From an uncultured Clostridia bacterium (GTDB taxonomy: Bacteria; Bacillota; Clostridia; Oscillospirales; Ruminococcaceae), in contig CANDEV010000005.1 of the NCBI GenBank assembly GCA_947383835.1, positions 124,001 to 188,000 of the forward strand: a DNA stretch of 64,000 nt. Reading direction: 5' to 3'. Shown here piece by piece: positions 1 to 8,446 of this stretch; position 1 is the stretch's first letter, and each line of letters starts with the position of its first letter. A program made the translations under genes and the position numbers. The notes beneath the pieces are model-generated. The model was not told the origin of the DNA, did no database searches, and saw nothing but the letters and a program-made list of their open reading frames with translations.

Positions 1-199
1 TATCATCTTCTTCTAAAATATCAATAATCTTTACTTCTGCTTTACATATTTTGCCCTTTATTTCATATAGTAAACCATTCTTTCTGAACGCCTCAAGCTT
101 CTTTCCTCTCGCATATAAAGTAGTATCATACCCCGCTTTACTGAATAAAGATGCATACAAACAACCGATTACACCAGCACCATATATCAGCAATCTCAT
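1..199 (-). CDS. Ketopantoate reductase-like NAD(P)-binding protein, N-terminal part
   Basis: The gene starts at an ATG at 199 and runs leftward off the window, so only about 66 residues are visible. The N-terminus reads MRLLIYGAGVIGCLYASLFS, a Rossmann dinucleotide-binding motif (GAGVIGCLYA) typical of the PanE/ApbA 2-dehydropantoate 2-reductase family, followed by a hydrophilic stretch around TLYARGKK, where this family places its NADP-phosphate contacts. Members reduce ketopantoate for coenzyme A synthesis, but many paralogs have other or unknown 2-oxoacid substrates and the substrate-binding C-terminal domain lies outside the window. Family fairly sure; exact function open. Confidence 0.7.
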   Translation of the reverse strand, partial: MRLLIYGAGVIGCLYASLFSKAGYDTTLYARGKKLEAFRKNGLLYEIKGKICKAEVKIIDILEEDD

Positions 200-257
200 A
201 TTATAACCGCCCCATCAATTCCGATTTATCTTCTCAAAATTTCCGATAATACAGACA

Positions 258-283
258 GAGGATAGAAACGCAGTTCTATCCTC
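258..283 (-). terminator. Hairpin downstream of xylA
   Basis: A perfect 10-bp inverted repeat (GAGGATAGAA / TTCTATCCTC) with a 6-nt loop lies just past the xylA stop. On the xylA strand it is not followed by a clean T-run, so termination is plausible rather than certain. It shares its GAGGATAG core with the hairpin at 25829-25871. Confidence 0.45.
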
Positions 284-306
284 CGATCTATATTTTCTAA
301 CCCATA

Positions 307-1632
307 TCAAAGGCTGAACATAATGTTGTTGAGAATGGACTCCAGCATTTCCTGTCTGCCACTTGTGAGTGAATTGGTGACCTCGCCCTTGTCAAGAGCA
401 TATTTTTCAAGGTCAGCAAGAGTTGCCTTGCCGCTGATGATGTCCGCGCCGATACCGGTAGTCCATGAAGCGTAGCGGTCGTCAACAAACTTGTCGATCC
501 TGCCGTCTGTGATGATCTTGTCGGCAATCTTAAGACCGAGCGCAAATGTGTCCATACCAGCAATGTAGCTGTGGAAAATATCCTCAGGAGTGTAAGAACC
601 TCTCCTTGCCTTGGAGTCGAAGTTCAGACCGCCGTTTGTGAAGCCGCCTGCTTTCAGTACCTCGTACATACAAAGTGCCGCGTCATAAACGTTTGTGGGG
701 AACTGGTCAGTATCCCAGCCGAGGAGCATATCGCCCTGGTTAGCGTCGATAGAACCGAACACGCCGTTGTCGCGAGCAACTCTCAGCTCATGCTGGAAAG
801 TGTGCTGTGCAAGCGTAGCGTGGTTAGCTTCGATGTTCATCTTGAAATCCTTGTCAAGACCGTATTTGCGGAGGAATCCGAGGACGGTTGCCGTATCAAA
901 ATCATACTGGTGCTTTGTAGGCTCCTTGGGCTTGGGTTCGATGTAGAAATCGCCCTTGTAGCCGATAGAACGAGCGTAATCAACGGTCATCTTCATAAGA
1001 CGAGCCATGTTGTCAAGCTCCAGACCCATGTTGGTGTTCAGCAGAGTTTCGTAACCCTCGCGTCCGCCCCAGAATACGTAGCCGTTACCGCCAAGCTTTA
1101 CGGTAGCTTCAACAGCCTTTTTGATCTGTGCCGCAGCATATGCAAAAACGTCTGCGGAGGGGGAAGTTCCTGCGCCGTGCATATAGCGTGGGTGGTCGAA
1201 GCACTTAGCAGTACCCCAAAGCAGCTTTTTGGAGGGGTTATACTTCATCATGCTGTCAACATAATCAACAATCTCGTCAAACTTTGCGTTAGTTTCAGCA
1301 AGGCTGCCGTATTCGGGAGATAAATCCCTGTCGTGCCAGCAAAAATAGTCTATGGACAGCTTATCCATTATTTCAAAAGCGACGTTCACCTTAGCCTTAG
1401 CCCTTGCAACGGAATCGGACTCGCCCCATGTCTTGTCGGCAGTGCCGCAGCCGAACATATCGGTGCCGTCGCCGCCCATAGTGTGCCACCATGAAAGGGC
1501 AAATTTAAGCTGCTCACGCATTGTTTTGCCCGCAACTACCTCGTCGGGGTTGTAGTACTTGAAAGCAAGCGGATTAGTGCTGCCCTTGCCCTCGAAAGGT
1601 ATTTTGCCGATGTTTTTGAAAAATTCGCTCAT
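307..1632 (-). CDS. xylA: Xylose isomerase
   Basis: 441-residue metal-dependent isomerase converting D-xylose to D-xylulose, the entry step of xylose catabolism. Hallmarks are HDRDLSPEYG with the ring-opening histidine, the metal-binding IEPKPKEPTKHQYDFD segment, NIEANHATLAQHTFQHE, and DANQGDMLLGWDTDQFP. The length matches the class II enzymes of Clostridia. The start chosen is the ATG at 1632, because a strong AAGGAGG sits just upstream of it; an in-frame GTG ten codons earlier would place that ribosome binding site inside the gene. No xylulokinase or xylose transporter is adjacent, so the gene looks like a single transcription unit. A consensus promoter with a cre-like site in its spacer lies upstream. 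Confidence 0.97.
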   Translation of the reverse strand: MSEFFKNIGKIPFEGKGSTNPLAFKYYNPDEVVAGKTMREQLKFALSWWHTMGGDGTDMFGCGTADKTWGESDSVARAKAKVNVAFEIMDKLSIDYFCWHDRDLSPEYGSLAETNAKFDEIVDYVDSMMKYNPSKKLLWGTAKCFDHPRYMHGAGTSPSADVFAYAAAQIKKAVEATVKLGGNGYVFWGGREGYETLLNTNMGLELDNMARLMKMTVDYARSIGYKGDFYIEPKPKEPTKHQYDFDTATVLGFLRKYGLDKDFKMNIEANHATLAQHTFQHELRVARDNGVFGSIDANQGDMLLGWDTDQFPTNVYDAALCMYEVLKAGGFTNGGLNFDSKARRGSYTPEDIFHSYIAGMDTFALGLKIADKIITDGRIDKFVDDRYASWTTGIGADIISGKATLADLEKYALDKGEVTNSLTSGRQEMLESILNNIMFSL

Positions 1633-1703
1633 TTGAATTTCCTCCTTAAAAAATATGTACAAAAATTATTGATTTGATAAATACGGTTTCCCGCTTTAAC
1701 TAT

Positions 1704-1732
1704 ATTTTACATTGAAAACGATTTACTGTCAA
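1704..1732 (-). promoter_or_regulatory. xylA promoter with cre-like palindrome between -35 and -10
   Basis: On the minus strand TTGACA (1732-1727) is followed by a 17-bp spacer and TAAAAT (1709-1704). The spacer contains GTAAATCGTTTTCA, which fits the CcpA cre consensus TGWNANCGNTNWCA at 12 of 14 positions, with both mismatches at the 5' end. A repressor bound there would block polymerase directly, consistent with catabolite repression or a LacI-type xylose regulator. Confidence 0.65.
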
Positions 1733-1825
1733 GTGCTTTTTGTAAAATTTACATAATTTATTTGGATATTTATATGTAGCATGGCTTTAAGATTATGAAT
1801 AAATTCTAAATTTTTGTAAAAGCCA

Positions 1826-1875
1826 TTGACAAAAGGGAAAAAATAATATATCATTGTATTAAGCAAATAGTACAA
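1826..1875 (+). promoter_or_regulatory. Promoter and inverted-repeat operator of the GntR/ABC operon
   Basis: TTGACA at 1826-1831, a 17-bp spacer and TATCAT at 1849-1854 form the promoter. It overlaps the inverted repeat TTGTATTA (1854-1861) - AGCAAA - TAGTACAA (1868-1875), whose arms match at 7 of 8 positions. An operator touching the -10 and lying just before the gene for the GntR regulator suggests autorepression, as known for YtrA-type regulators. Confidence 0.6.
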
Positions 1876-1889
1876 AAGGAGGAACAGCT

Positions 1890-2249
1890 ATGCCATGGGA
1901 CTTTAATTCAACTGCACCAATATACGTCCAGATAATCGAGCATATAAAGCTGCGCATAGCGATAGGCGAGTATAAAACAGGTGAAAAGCTGATGTCCGTC
2001 AGGGAGCTTGCCGCCGAAGCGGAGGTCAATCCTAATACGATGCAGAAAGCGCTTTCCGAGCTTGAACGGGACGGCTTGCTGTATACTCAAAGAACGGCGG
2101 GACGGTTTGTAACAGGCGATGAAAAAATAATTACCGGACTTAGACAGCAGCTTGCAGGTGAACAGCTTGATACGTTCCTGAAAAAAATGCAAAGGCTGGG
2201 GTACGCTCCCAACGAGGCGTTGGAGCTTTTGAAAAAGCATATAGGTTAG
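1890..2249 (+). CDS. GntR-family transcriptional regulator, YtrA type
   Basis: 119 residues. The N-terminal winged helix-turn-helix of the GntR family is clear: PIYVQIIEHIKLRIAIGEY, then the LMSVRELAAEAEVNPNTMQKAL recognition region ending in LERDGLLYTQRTAGRFV. Only a short helical tail of about 40 residues follows instead of a ligand-binding domain, which is the YtrA subfamily layout. YtrA-type regulators usually repress an ABC transporter encoded directly downstream, and that is the arrangement here. The start ATG at 1890 has AAAGGAGG at proper distance. The inverted repeat at 1854-1875 is the likely operator. The inducer is unknown; in relatives cell-wall antibiotics or other envelope stress act. 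Confidence 0.9.
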   Translation: MPWDFNSTAPIYVQIIEHIKLRIAIGEYKTGEKLMSVRELAAEAEVNPNTMQKALSELERDGLLYTQRTAGRFVTGDEKIITGLRQQLAGEQLDTFLKKMQRLGYAPNEALELLKKHIG

Positions 2250-2259
2250 GAGAGTTATT

Positions 2260-2472
2260 ATGAATAATAAAAGTAAAGAAATTATTGAAGATATAGTGTG
2301 TCCCTTCTGCGGCGGCAGTGATTTCGTTTTGGGCAAACAGGACGGCTACGCCTCTATCAGAACGGAGAAGCTGTCCTTCCGCGACCAGACCCTTTATCAT
2401 GACATATGCAAGGACTGCGGAAGCATTGTAAGGAGCTACATTAAAAATCCCGACAAATTCTCAAAACGCTGA
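2260..2472 (+). CDS. Small zinc-ribbon-like protein
   Basis: 70 residues, 10 bp after the GntR gene and with its own GGAGAG site, so co-transcribed. It carries CPFCGG near residue 14 and CKDCG near residue 49, a four-cysteine knuckle pattern expected to bind one zinc. The rest is polar with no membrane segment or signal peptide. I do not recognise a named family. Its position between the regulator and the ABC transporter suggests an accessory role in the same response, for example metal or redox sensing, but nothing in the sequence proves this. Confidence 0.65.
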   Translation: MNNKSKEIIEDIVCPFCGGSDFVLGKQDGYASIRTEKLSFRDQTLYHDICKDCGSIVRSYIKNPDKFSKR

Positions 2473-2515
2473 CATATCGGCATGATAACAAATTTTTTGA
2501 AAAGAGTGATATAGA

Positions 2516-3208
2516 TTGCTTGCAGAATGTAAAAATCTGTGCAAAAATTACGGCAGTAAAATTGCGCTGAACAATATTAATTTAAATATAGAGCGGGGTA
2601 GAATAATCGGCTTGCTTGGACCAAACGGCAGCGGCAAGACTACCCTTATAAAAATATTAAGCGGACTTCTCACGGCAGGCAGCGGCGAGGCTCTTATCTC
2701 TGGAAAGCCTATCGGGGTCGAAACCAAGAAGATAGTTTCATATCTTCCCGAAAGGACTTACCTGAGCGAGTGGATGACCGTTAAGCAGACCATAAATTTT
2801 TTTAAGGACTTCTACGCTGATTTCAGCGAGGAAACAGCTTACGGTATGCTTGAAAGACTGAATATAAACCCGGGCGAGCGGCTGCGTACAATGTCCAAGG
2901 GTACGCGGGAAAAGGTGCAGCTTATACTTGTTATGAGCAGAAATGCCGAGCTTTATCTTTTGGACGAGCCGATAGGCGGCGTTGACCCTGCGGCGAGGGA
3001 TTATATACTTAAAACTATTATTTCAAATTATAACGAAAATGCTTCGGTAATAATATCCACACACCTTATAACCGATGTTGAAAATATTTTGGACGAGGTT
3101 GTCTTCCTCAAATACGGCTGCCTTATGCTCCATGAAACGGTGGACGAAATAAGAGAAAAGCACGGAAAATCCGTGGACGCTCTTTTCAGGGAGGTGTTCG
3201 CTTGTTAA
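2516..3208 (+). CDS. ABC transporter ATP-binding protein
   Basis: 230 residues. Walker A GPNGSGKTT lies at about 35-43, Walker B YLLDEPIGGVD near 150 and the switch histidine in ISTHL. The signature motif is MSKGTREK instead of LSGGQ, a divergence common in the YtrB/BcrA-like ATPases paired with GntR regulators. The start is TTG at 2516 (MLAECKN), with only a weak site upstream, so translation may depend partly on upstream genes. It overlaps the permease gene by 7 bp, so the two form one transporter. The substrate cannot be read from sequence; relatives export antimicrobial peptides or respond to lantibiotics. Confidence 0.93.
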   Translation: MLAECKNLCKNYGSKIALNNINLNIERGRIIGLLGPNGSGKTTLIKILSGLLTAGSGEALISGKPIGVETKKIVSYLPERTYLSEWMTVKQTINFFKDFYADFSEETAYGMLERLNINPGERLRTMSKGTREKVQLILVMSRNAELYLLDEPIGGVDPAARDYILKTIISNYNENASVIISTHLITDVENILDEVVFLKYGCLMLHETVDEIREKHGKSVDALFREVFAC

Positions 3209-4032
3209 AAAAGCTTATAAAATACGACCTTATGGCAGACTATAAAAAATACGCCGCAGTTTATGTTGCAATGCTTGCGGTAAGCGTACTGCTGCTGTTT
3301 TTTGATAAAATGACCTCATGGATAAAAAACAACGCTTTTATAAATATAATGGCAACGGTGTTTTTGTTCGTGTTTTTTGCCCTTACGGTCATTGCGGGAG
3401 TAATGCTGATCGTTTTTTCAACAATAAGATTTTACAAAAATATCGTCCGTGACGAGGGCTATTTGATGCACACCCTGCCCGTACCCACATGGCAGCTTTT
3501 GGCTTCAAAATTTATCAGCATTTACATATGGTTTGCAGCAACTGTTATAGTTGCCGGCATTTGTTCGGGAATAGCGTTCGGAGAACCGTTATGGCTGTTC
3601 AAGCTTCATGACGCTTTTGGGGAAATGTCGGACAGCGGCGATCTTTCGGCGGAGGATATTAAACTTACCTTTGTTATGCTTAAATATTTTGCAGTATTTA
3701 TGATTATTTCGCCGTTCGTTGCAATGTCTCATATTTATTTTTCCTTTGCATTGGGCAACCTTTTCAACAAGTCAAAGCTGGGAATGTCGGTAGTGATGTA
3801 CTTTGCGGTAATGTTTGCCGAGCAGATAATATCTTCGGTATTTTCCTTGTTTTTCTATTCGGACATTATGGCGATCGCGTCGGCAGACCCGAACAGCGAT
3901 GCTTTCATCGCACAAATGACGGAATTTTTCAGAAAAACAATGAATCTTTCGCTGATAATGGCAGTTATTTTTGCAATAGGCTTCACCATTGCCGCGGAAC
4001 GGATCTTCGCCAAAAAGTTAAATCTTGAATAA
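3202..4032 (+). CDS. ABC transporter membrane permease
   Basis: 276 residues beginning with TTG at 3202, with GGGAGG eight bases upstream inside the preceding gene. About six hydrophobic segments are visible (around residues 20-35, 50-75, 105-125, 155-180, 195-215 and 250-265), with the conserved-looking stretch VRDEGYLMHTLPVPTWQLL after the second, typical of ABC-2-like permeases of the YtrC/BcrB sort. There is no large extracellular domain, so it is not a FtsX/MacB-type protein. It must partner the ATPase at 2516-3208. Substrate unknown. It is the last gene of the operon. Confidence 0.85.
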   Translation: MLKKLIKYDLMADYKKYAAVYVAMLAVSVLLLFFDKMTSWIKNNAFINIMATVFLFVFFALTVIAGVMLIVFSTIRFYKNIVRDEGYLMHTLPVPTWQLLASKFISIYIWFAATVIVAGICSGIAFGEPLWLFKLHDAFGEMSDSGDLSAEDIKLTFVMLKYFAVFMIISPFVAMSHIYFSFALGNLFNKSKLGMSVVMYFAVMFAEQIISSVFSLFFYSDIMAIASADPNSDAFIAQMTEFFRKTMNLSLIMAVIFAIGFTIAAERIFAKKLNLE

Positions 4033-4033
4033 A

Positions 4034-4190
4034 AAATGCTCCCATAGATAATACCAATCCCTCATTGAATTATGTAAAATCTCTCGCCGCAAAATCCATA
4101 TACGCAGGATTTTGCGGCGATTTCTTATTCATAATTCTAATGAGGGATTAGTATAACATATTTTCGTATCGTTACCCATGGGAGCATTTT
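4034..4190. repeat. Palindromic MITE-like element
   Basis: An imperfect palindrome of about 157 bp in the gap between convergent genes. The ends AAAATGCTCCCAT (left) and its complement ATGGGAGCATTTT (right) are terminal inverted repeats. Inside them CCAATCCCTCATTGAATTATG mirrors CATAATTCTAATGAGGGATT, and the tip is a perfect 13-bp stem, CGCCGCAAAATCC (4085-4097) with its complement at 4107-4119 around a 9-nt loop. The right arm carries about 8 extra bases. It encodes no protein. It may also work as a bidirectional terminator. A solo copy of the right end occurs at 44973-44997. Confidence 0.7.
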
Positions 4191-4242
4191 GTTTTTTTGA
4201 TGCAGTACATCTATAACGCCACAACGCCACGCGCGCAGCGGT

Positions 4243-7113
4243 TTATTTGCTCTTTTTAGGTCTACCGCGCTTTGCGGGGGGCTTTTTCTCTGTTATCATC
4301 TTTTTCAGATACTGCCCGGTGTAGGACTCATCACAAGCCGCGATCTCCTCCGGTGTGCCGCATTTTACAAGAGTGCCGCCGTTTTCGCCCCCCTCGGGAC
4401 CCAAATCAATAATGTGGTCGGCGCACTTTATCACGTCCAGATTATGCTCGATAACAAGGACAGTATTTCCCGCATCGACAAGAGCCTGCAAAACCTCAAT
4501 AAGCTTGTGCACGTCCGCGGTGTGAAGTCCCGTGGTAGGCTCGTCCAGAATGTAAATGGTCTTTCCTGTTGAGCGTTTTGAAAGCTCCGTTGCAAGCTTC
4601 ACACGCTGTGCCTCGCCTCCCGAAAGAGTTGTGGCAGGCTGACCTATTTTGATGTACCCCAAACCAACGTCCTGCAAGGTTTGAAGCTTTCTCGCAAGCT
4701 TAGGAATGTTTTCAAAAAATTCAACTCCCTCCGCAACTGTCATTTCAAGCACATCGTAAATGGACTTTCCCTTGTAGTGAATGTCAAGCGTCTCACGGTT
4801 GTACCGTCTGCCCTTGCAGACCTCGCAGGGGACGTAAATATCAGGGAGAAAGTGCATTTCGATTTTCAGTATGCCGTCACCCTCGCAGGCTTCGCACCGT
4901 CCGCCCTTGACGTTAAATGAGAACCTGCCGCTTGCGTAGCCTTTCATTTTCGCCTCGTTGGTGCTTGCGAAAAGCTCCCGAATATCGGTGAAAAGCCCGG
5001 TGTATGTTGCAGGGTTTGAACGGGGCGTCCTGCCGATAGGGGACTGGTCTATCGCAATCACCTTGTCAAGATTTTCAATTCCCTCCATGCGCTCAAAGCT
5101 TCCGGGACGTATTTTGGCGCGGTTGAGCTTGCCAGCAAGATTTTTGTAAATTATCTCGTTTACAAGAGAGGACTTGCCGCTGCCCGAAACACCCGTAACG
5201 CAGGTGAACGTGCCGAGTGGAATTGAAACGTCGATATTTTTCAGATTATGCTCCGCCGCGCCGATGACATCAAGTGTAAGACCGTTTCCCTCCCGCCTTT
5301 TTTCGGGTATCGGGATACTCCGCTTGCCGCTTAAATACTGCCCTGTTATGGATCGTTCGCAGGCTTTGACGTCATCGACCGTACCGGCGCATATCACCTC
5401 GCCGCCGTTTATACCCGCGTAGGGACCTATGTCCACAATGTAATCGGCGGCGTACATAGTGTCCTCGTCATGTTCAACAACAATAAGAGTGTTGCCCAAG
5501 TCGCGGAGCCGCTTCAAGGTCGCAATAAGCTTGTCGTTGTCCCGCTGGTGCAAGCCTATGGACGGTTCGTCCAAAATGTACAAAACCCCCATAAGGGACG
5601 ACCCTATCTGCGTTGCAAGACGAATACGCTGACTTTCACCGCCGCTGAGCGTACCGGAGGAACGGGATAAAGTGAGGTACTCCAAACCAACGCTCTGCAA
5701 AAATCCGAGACGGGACTTTATCTCCTTGACGATCTGTCCGCTTATCATTTTTTCCCGCTCTGTAAGCTCCAAGCCGTCAATAAACGCCATGCAGTCATTC
5801 ACCGAAAGTGTGCAAAGCTCTGAAATATTCTTCCCCCCCACAGTAACCGCAAGGCTTTCCTTTTTCAGCCTGTGACCGTGACATTCTGGGCATGGGCTTT
5901 CCGTCATGCACTCCTCGATCTCGCCCTTGCTGTACTCCGAATTGGTGTCGCGGTAACGCCTCTCCATGTTGGGAATAATTCCCTCAAATGGCTGATAGTA
6001 AACGCCCCCGCCGTACTCCGTGGCACGGTGCAGCTTCAGCTTTACACCGTTTGAACCATACATGATAACGTCAATTACCTCCTGCGGCAAATCTTTTACA
6101 GGCGTGTCCAGCGACACTCCGTAGTACTGCGCTATGCCCTTGAAGTACATCATTGATATGGAGTTCTCGTCCGTTGTAGCCCAGCCCATAGCCTTGATCG
6201 CGCCTTGCCGTATGGAAAGGTCTTTGTTCGGGATTATCAAATCGGGGTCGATCTTGCGGAACACGCCCAGACCCGTACACTTTTCACAAGCTCCGAAAGG
6301 ATTGTTGAACGAGAACATTCTCGGCGCAAGCTCCTCAATGGAAACTCCGTGTTCGGGACAAGCGTAATTTTGTGAAAAAAGTATCTCCTCGCCGTCAATA
6401 ACGTCAGCGATAACAAGTCCCCCCGAAATGGCGGAAACCGTCTCCACACTGTCCGCAAGACGTGTCTCAATGCCCTCCTTGATAACAAGACGGTCTATCA
6501 CGATCTCAATGCTGTGCTTCTTGTTTTTCTCCAGCTTAATTTCCTCGGAAAGGTCGTAAATGATACCGTCCGCGCGGATACGAACGTACCCCGCCTTTCT
6601 CGCACGTTCTATCTCCTTGACGTGTTCGCCCTTTCGTCCCCGAATTATCGGCGCAAGAAGCTGGATTTTAGTACCCTCCGGCATAGCCATAATGCGGTCT
6701 ACTATCTGGTCAACCGTCTGCTGTTTTATCTCACGTCCGCAGACAGGGCAGTGTGGTATGCCTATCCGCGCGTACAAAAGACGAAGATAATCGTAGATCT
6801 CCGTAACAGTTCCCACCGTTGAGCGCGGGTTTTTGGACGTGGTTTTCTGGTCGATAGAGATAGCGGGGGAAAGCCCCTCAATGCTGTCCACATCGGGCTT
6901 TTCCATTTGCCCCAAAAACATTCTCGCATAGGACGAAAGGCTCTCAACGTACCGCCTCTGACCATCCGCATAAATAGTGTCGAACGCCAGCGAGGACTTG
7001 CCCGACCCCGAAAGTCCCGTCATAACAACAAGCTTGTCACGTGGTATTTCAATGTCAATATTTTTCAGATTGTGTTCTCTCGCACCCTTGATAACGATTT
7101 TATCAATTGCCAT
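4243..7113 (-). CDS. uvrA: Excinuclease ABC subunit A
   Basis: 956 residues, close to the usual 940-950. UvrA dimers find bulky DNA lesions and load UvrB for nucleotide excision repair in the cytoplasm. Two ABC modules are present: Walker A GLSGSGKSS near residue 33 and GVSGSGKSS near 645, signatures LSGGESQRIRLA and LSGGEAQRVKLA, and two DEPS/DEPT Walker B boxes. Zinc-binding cysteines are visible at CPVCGRE, at CEKCTGLG and at CEACEGDG with CEVCKGRR. The C-terminal tail is Lys-rich. The start ATG at 7113 has GAAAGGA upstream. The gene follows uvrB in the same direction, separated by a lipoprotein gene. Confidence 0.98.
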   Translation of the reverse strand: MAIDKIVIKGAREHNLKNIDIEIPRDKLVVMTGLSGSGKSSLAFDTIYADGQRRYVESLSSYARMFLGQMEKPDVDSIEGLSPAISIDQKTTSKNPRSTVGTVTEIYDYLRLLYARIGIPHCPVCGREIKQQTVDQIVDRIMAMPEGTKIQLLAPIIRGRKGEHVKEIERARKAGYVRIRADGIIYDLSEEIKLEKNKKHSIEIVIDRLVIKEGIETRLADSVETVSAISGGLVIADVIDGEEILFSQNYACPEHGVSIEELAPRMFSFNNPFGACEKCTGLGVFRKIDPDLIIPNKDLSIRQGAIKAMGWATTDENSISMMYFKGIAQYYGVSLDTPVKDLPQEVIDVIMYGSNGVKLKLHRATEYGGGVYYQPFEGIIPNMERRYRDTNSEYSKGEIEECMTESPCPECHGHRLKKESLAVTVGGKNISELCTLSVNDCMAFIDGLELTEREKMISGQIVKEIKSRLGFLQSVGLEYLTLSRSSGTLSGGESQRIRLATQIGSSLMGVLYILDEPSIGLHQRDNDKLIATLKRLRDLGNTLIVVEHDEDTMYAADYIVDIGPYAGINGGEVICAGTVDDVKACERSITGQYLSGKRSIPIPEKRREGNGLTLDVIGAAEHNLKNIDVSIPLGTFTCVTGVSGSGKSSLVNEIIYKNLAGKLNRAKIRPGSFERMEGIENLDKVIAIDQSPIGRTPRSNPATYTGLFTDIRELFASTNEAKMKGYASGRFSFNVKGGRCEACEGDGILKIEMHFLPDIYVPCEVCKGRRYNRETLDIHYKGKSIYDVLEMTVAEGVEFFENIPKLARKLQTLQDVGLGYIKIGQPATTLSGGEAQRVKLATELSKRSTGKTIYILDEPTTGLHTADVHKLIEVLQALVDAGNTVLVIEHNLDVIKCADHIIDLGPEGGENGGTLVKCGTPEEIAACDESYTGQYLKKMITEKKPPAKRGRPKKSK

Positions 7114-7131
7114 TTTTTATTTTCCTTTCTT

Positions 7132-8436
7132 TTATGGATTTACTTCATAAAAATATTTATATTCCATATTTGTTTTTATTTTCGGTATCATTGCGTATTC
7201 TGTTTCATTTGTAAGATCGCCGTTCATATTGTGTGTGTGCGATATTATCGTTCCGTCCTCATTGTAAGAATACTCCGTGGTATATCCTATTGGATACTCA
7301 TTGTGTGGGTCATATTCAGGGTCATATGTGTAAACTTCTTTGACTATCCTGCCGTTTCCGTCATAAAAATATTCGGTCGTTTCATTGTTTTCCCAATATT
7401 CGGACTTATCGTCTCTATAAACATTGCAGGCTGTTTCCTTTTTTAATTTATCTCCCTTGTATTCATATGTGTACGAATATATAAGGGTTGATTGTTTGCT
7501 TAAGTTAAAATAATCGTCCGGCGCGATAAAATCATCTGAAACGGTATGATTTTCATATATCAGACGGTTCATATCGTCATATGTGTATTCCGTGAAAAGC
7601 TTACCTTTTACATAATTGCTGTTACTAATAAAGCCAAAATCTGAAATTTCCTTTATTGTATTTCCGTTTTCGTCTTTTTCTAAAACTTTCCATAATCCCT
7701 CTTTCAAGTCATATCTGGAATAATAAATATTTTCAATATTATCGTCATATTCGTGTCTTAAATGACTGTATGATCGATATTTGACATTGTTAAATTCCTC
7801 GTAAAGTCTGCCCTCCTCATTATATGTGTATTCAAAACCCTCTTTTTCTCCGGCATAAATTTCCGATTTGCGTATCAATCGTCCCTCGTCGTCAAATTCA
7901 TATTCATATTCGTTAGTAAATTCTGAATTATAGCCTACAGAAGTTATTTCAATGCAGTATCTGTTTTTATCATATTTTTTTATTTTACTTAATTTTCCGT
8001 CTTTAAAAGTTGATACGCTGTTATACGTCCCGTCGGGGTTATAGTCATATTCATATGTTGTATGATTATCTTCGCGAATTATGTTTCCTGCCGCGTCGTA
8101 TTCTTTTGTAAAAGCGCCATTTAACGTTCCGTTTCTGTAATATGTAGCCTTGACCGGCAGCATAACCTCCTCAAAAACCACATTATCATTGAAAAAATCC
8201 CGTGTTATCGGCACATTTTCCTCCGCCTCGGAAACCTCCGTAACAATTTCCGTTTCTTCCGAAACCATTTTGGACGTTGTTTCTGCCGAGGTAGTCGTAA
8301 CCGTCGTTTCCGAAGCATCCGCAGAAGCTAAAGAAACGCTTTCCGAACTCGTCTCGGACAGTTCTTCAACAGTACCGTTCCCGCAGGAGCAAAGCAACGC
8401 CATAGAAAAGACTGCCGCAAATATTTTTTTGTTCAT
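7132..8436 (-). CDS. Secreted lipoprotein with YD-like repeats
   Basis: 434 residues. The N-terminus MNKKIFAAVFSMALLCSC is a lipoprotein signal with the lipidated cysteine at position 18. It is followed by a Ser/Thr/Glu-rich linker to about residue 75, the usual spacer of surface lipoproteins. The rest holds degenerate tandem units of about 20-25 residues such as EYEYEFDDEGRLIRKSE, YTYNEEGRLYEEF, YTYDDMNRLIYEN, EYFYDGNGRIVKEV and EYSYNEDGTIISH, which match the tyrosine-aspartate (YD/RHS-like) beta-hairpin repeat. No toxin domain or RHS core is present. It lies 10 bp after uvrB and 18 bp before uvrA, so it is probably co-transcribed with repair genes. Role unknown; possibly carbohydrate or cell-wall binding. 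Confidence 0.85.
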   Translation of the reverse strand: MNKKIFAAVFSMALLCSCGNGTVEELSETSSESVSLASADASETTVTTTSAETTSKMVSEETEIVTEVSEAEENVPITRDFFNDNVVFEEVMLPVKATYYRNGTLNGAFTKEYDAAGNIIREDNHTTYEYDYNPDGTYNSVSTFKDGKLSKIKKYDKNRYCIEITSVGYNSEFTNEYEYEFDDEGRLIRKSEIYAGEKEGFEYTYNEEGRLYEEFNNVKYRSYSHLRHEYDDNIENIYYSRYDLKEGLWKVLEKDENGNTIKEISDFGFISNSNYVKGKLFTEYTYDDMNRLIYENHTVSDDFIAPDDYFNLSKQSTLIYSYTYEYKGDKLKKETACNVYRDDKSEYWENNETTEYFYDGNGRIVKEVYTYDPEYDPHNEYPIGYTTEYSYNEDGTIISHTHNMNGDLTNETEYAMIPKIKTNMEYKYFYEVNP

Positions 8437-8446
8437 GAAATCATTC

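Noticed and set aside
571..1323. Open frame of 250 codons on the plus strand inside xylA
   Set aside because: Fully antisense to the certain xylose isomerase gene, no ribosome binding site, no recognisable motif.
7132..8436. RHS/YD toxin
   Set aside because: Only degenerate short repeats and a lipoprotein signal. No RHS core domain and no toxin or immunity gene.
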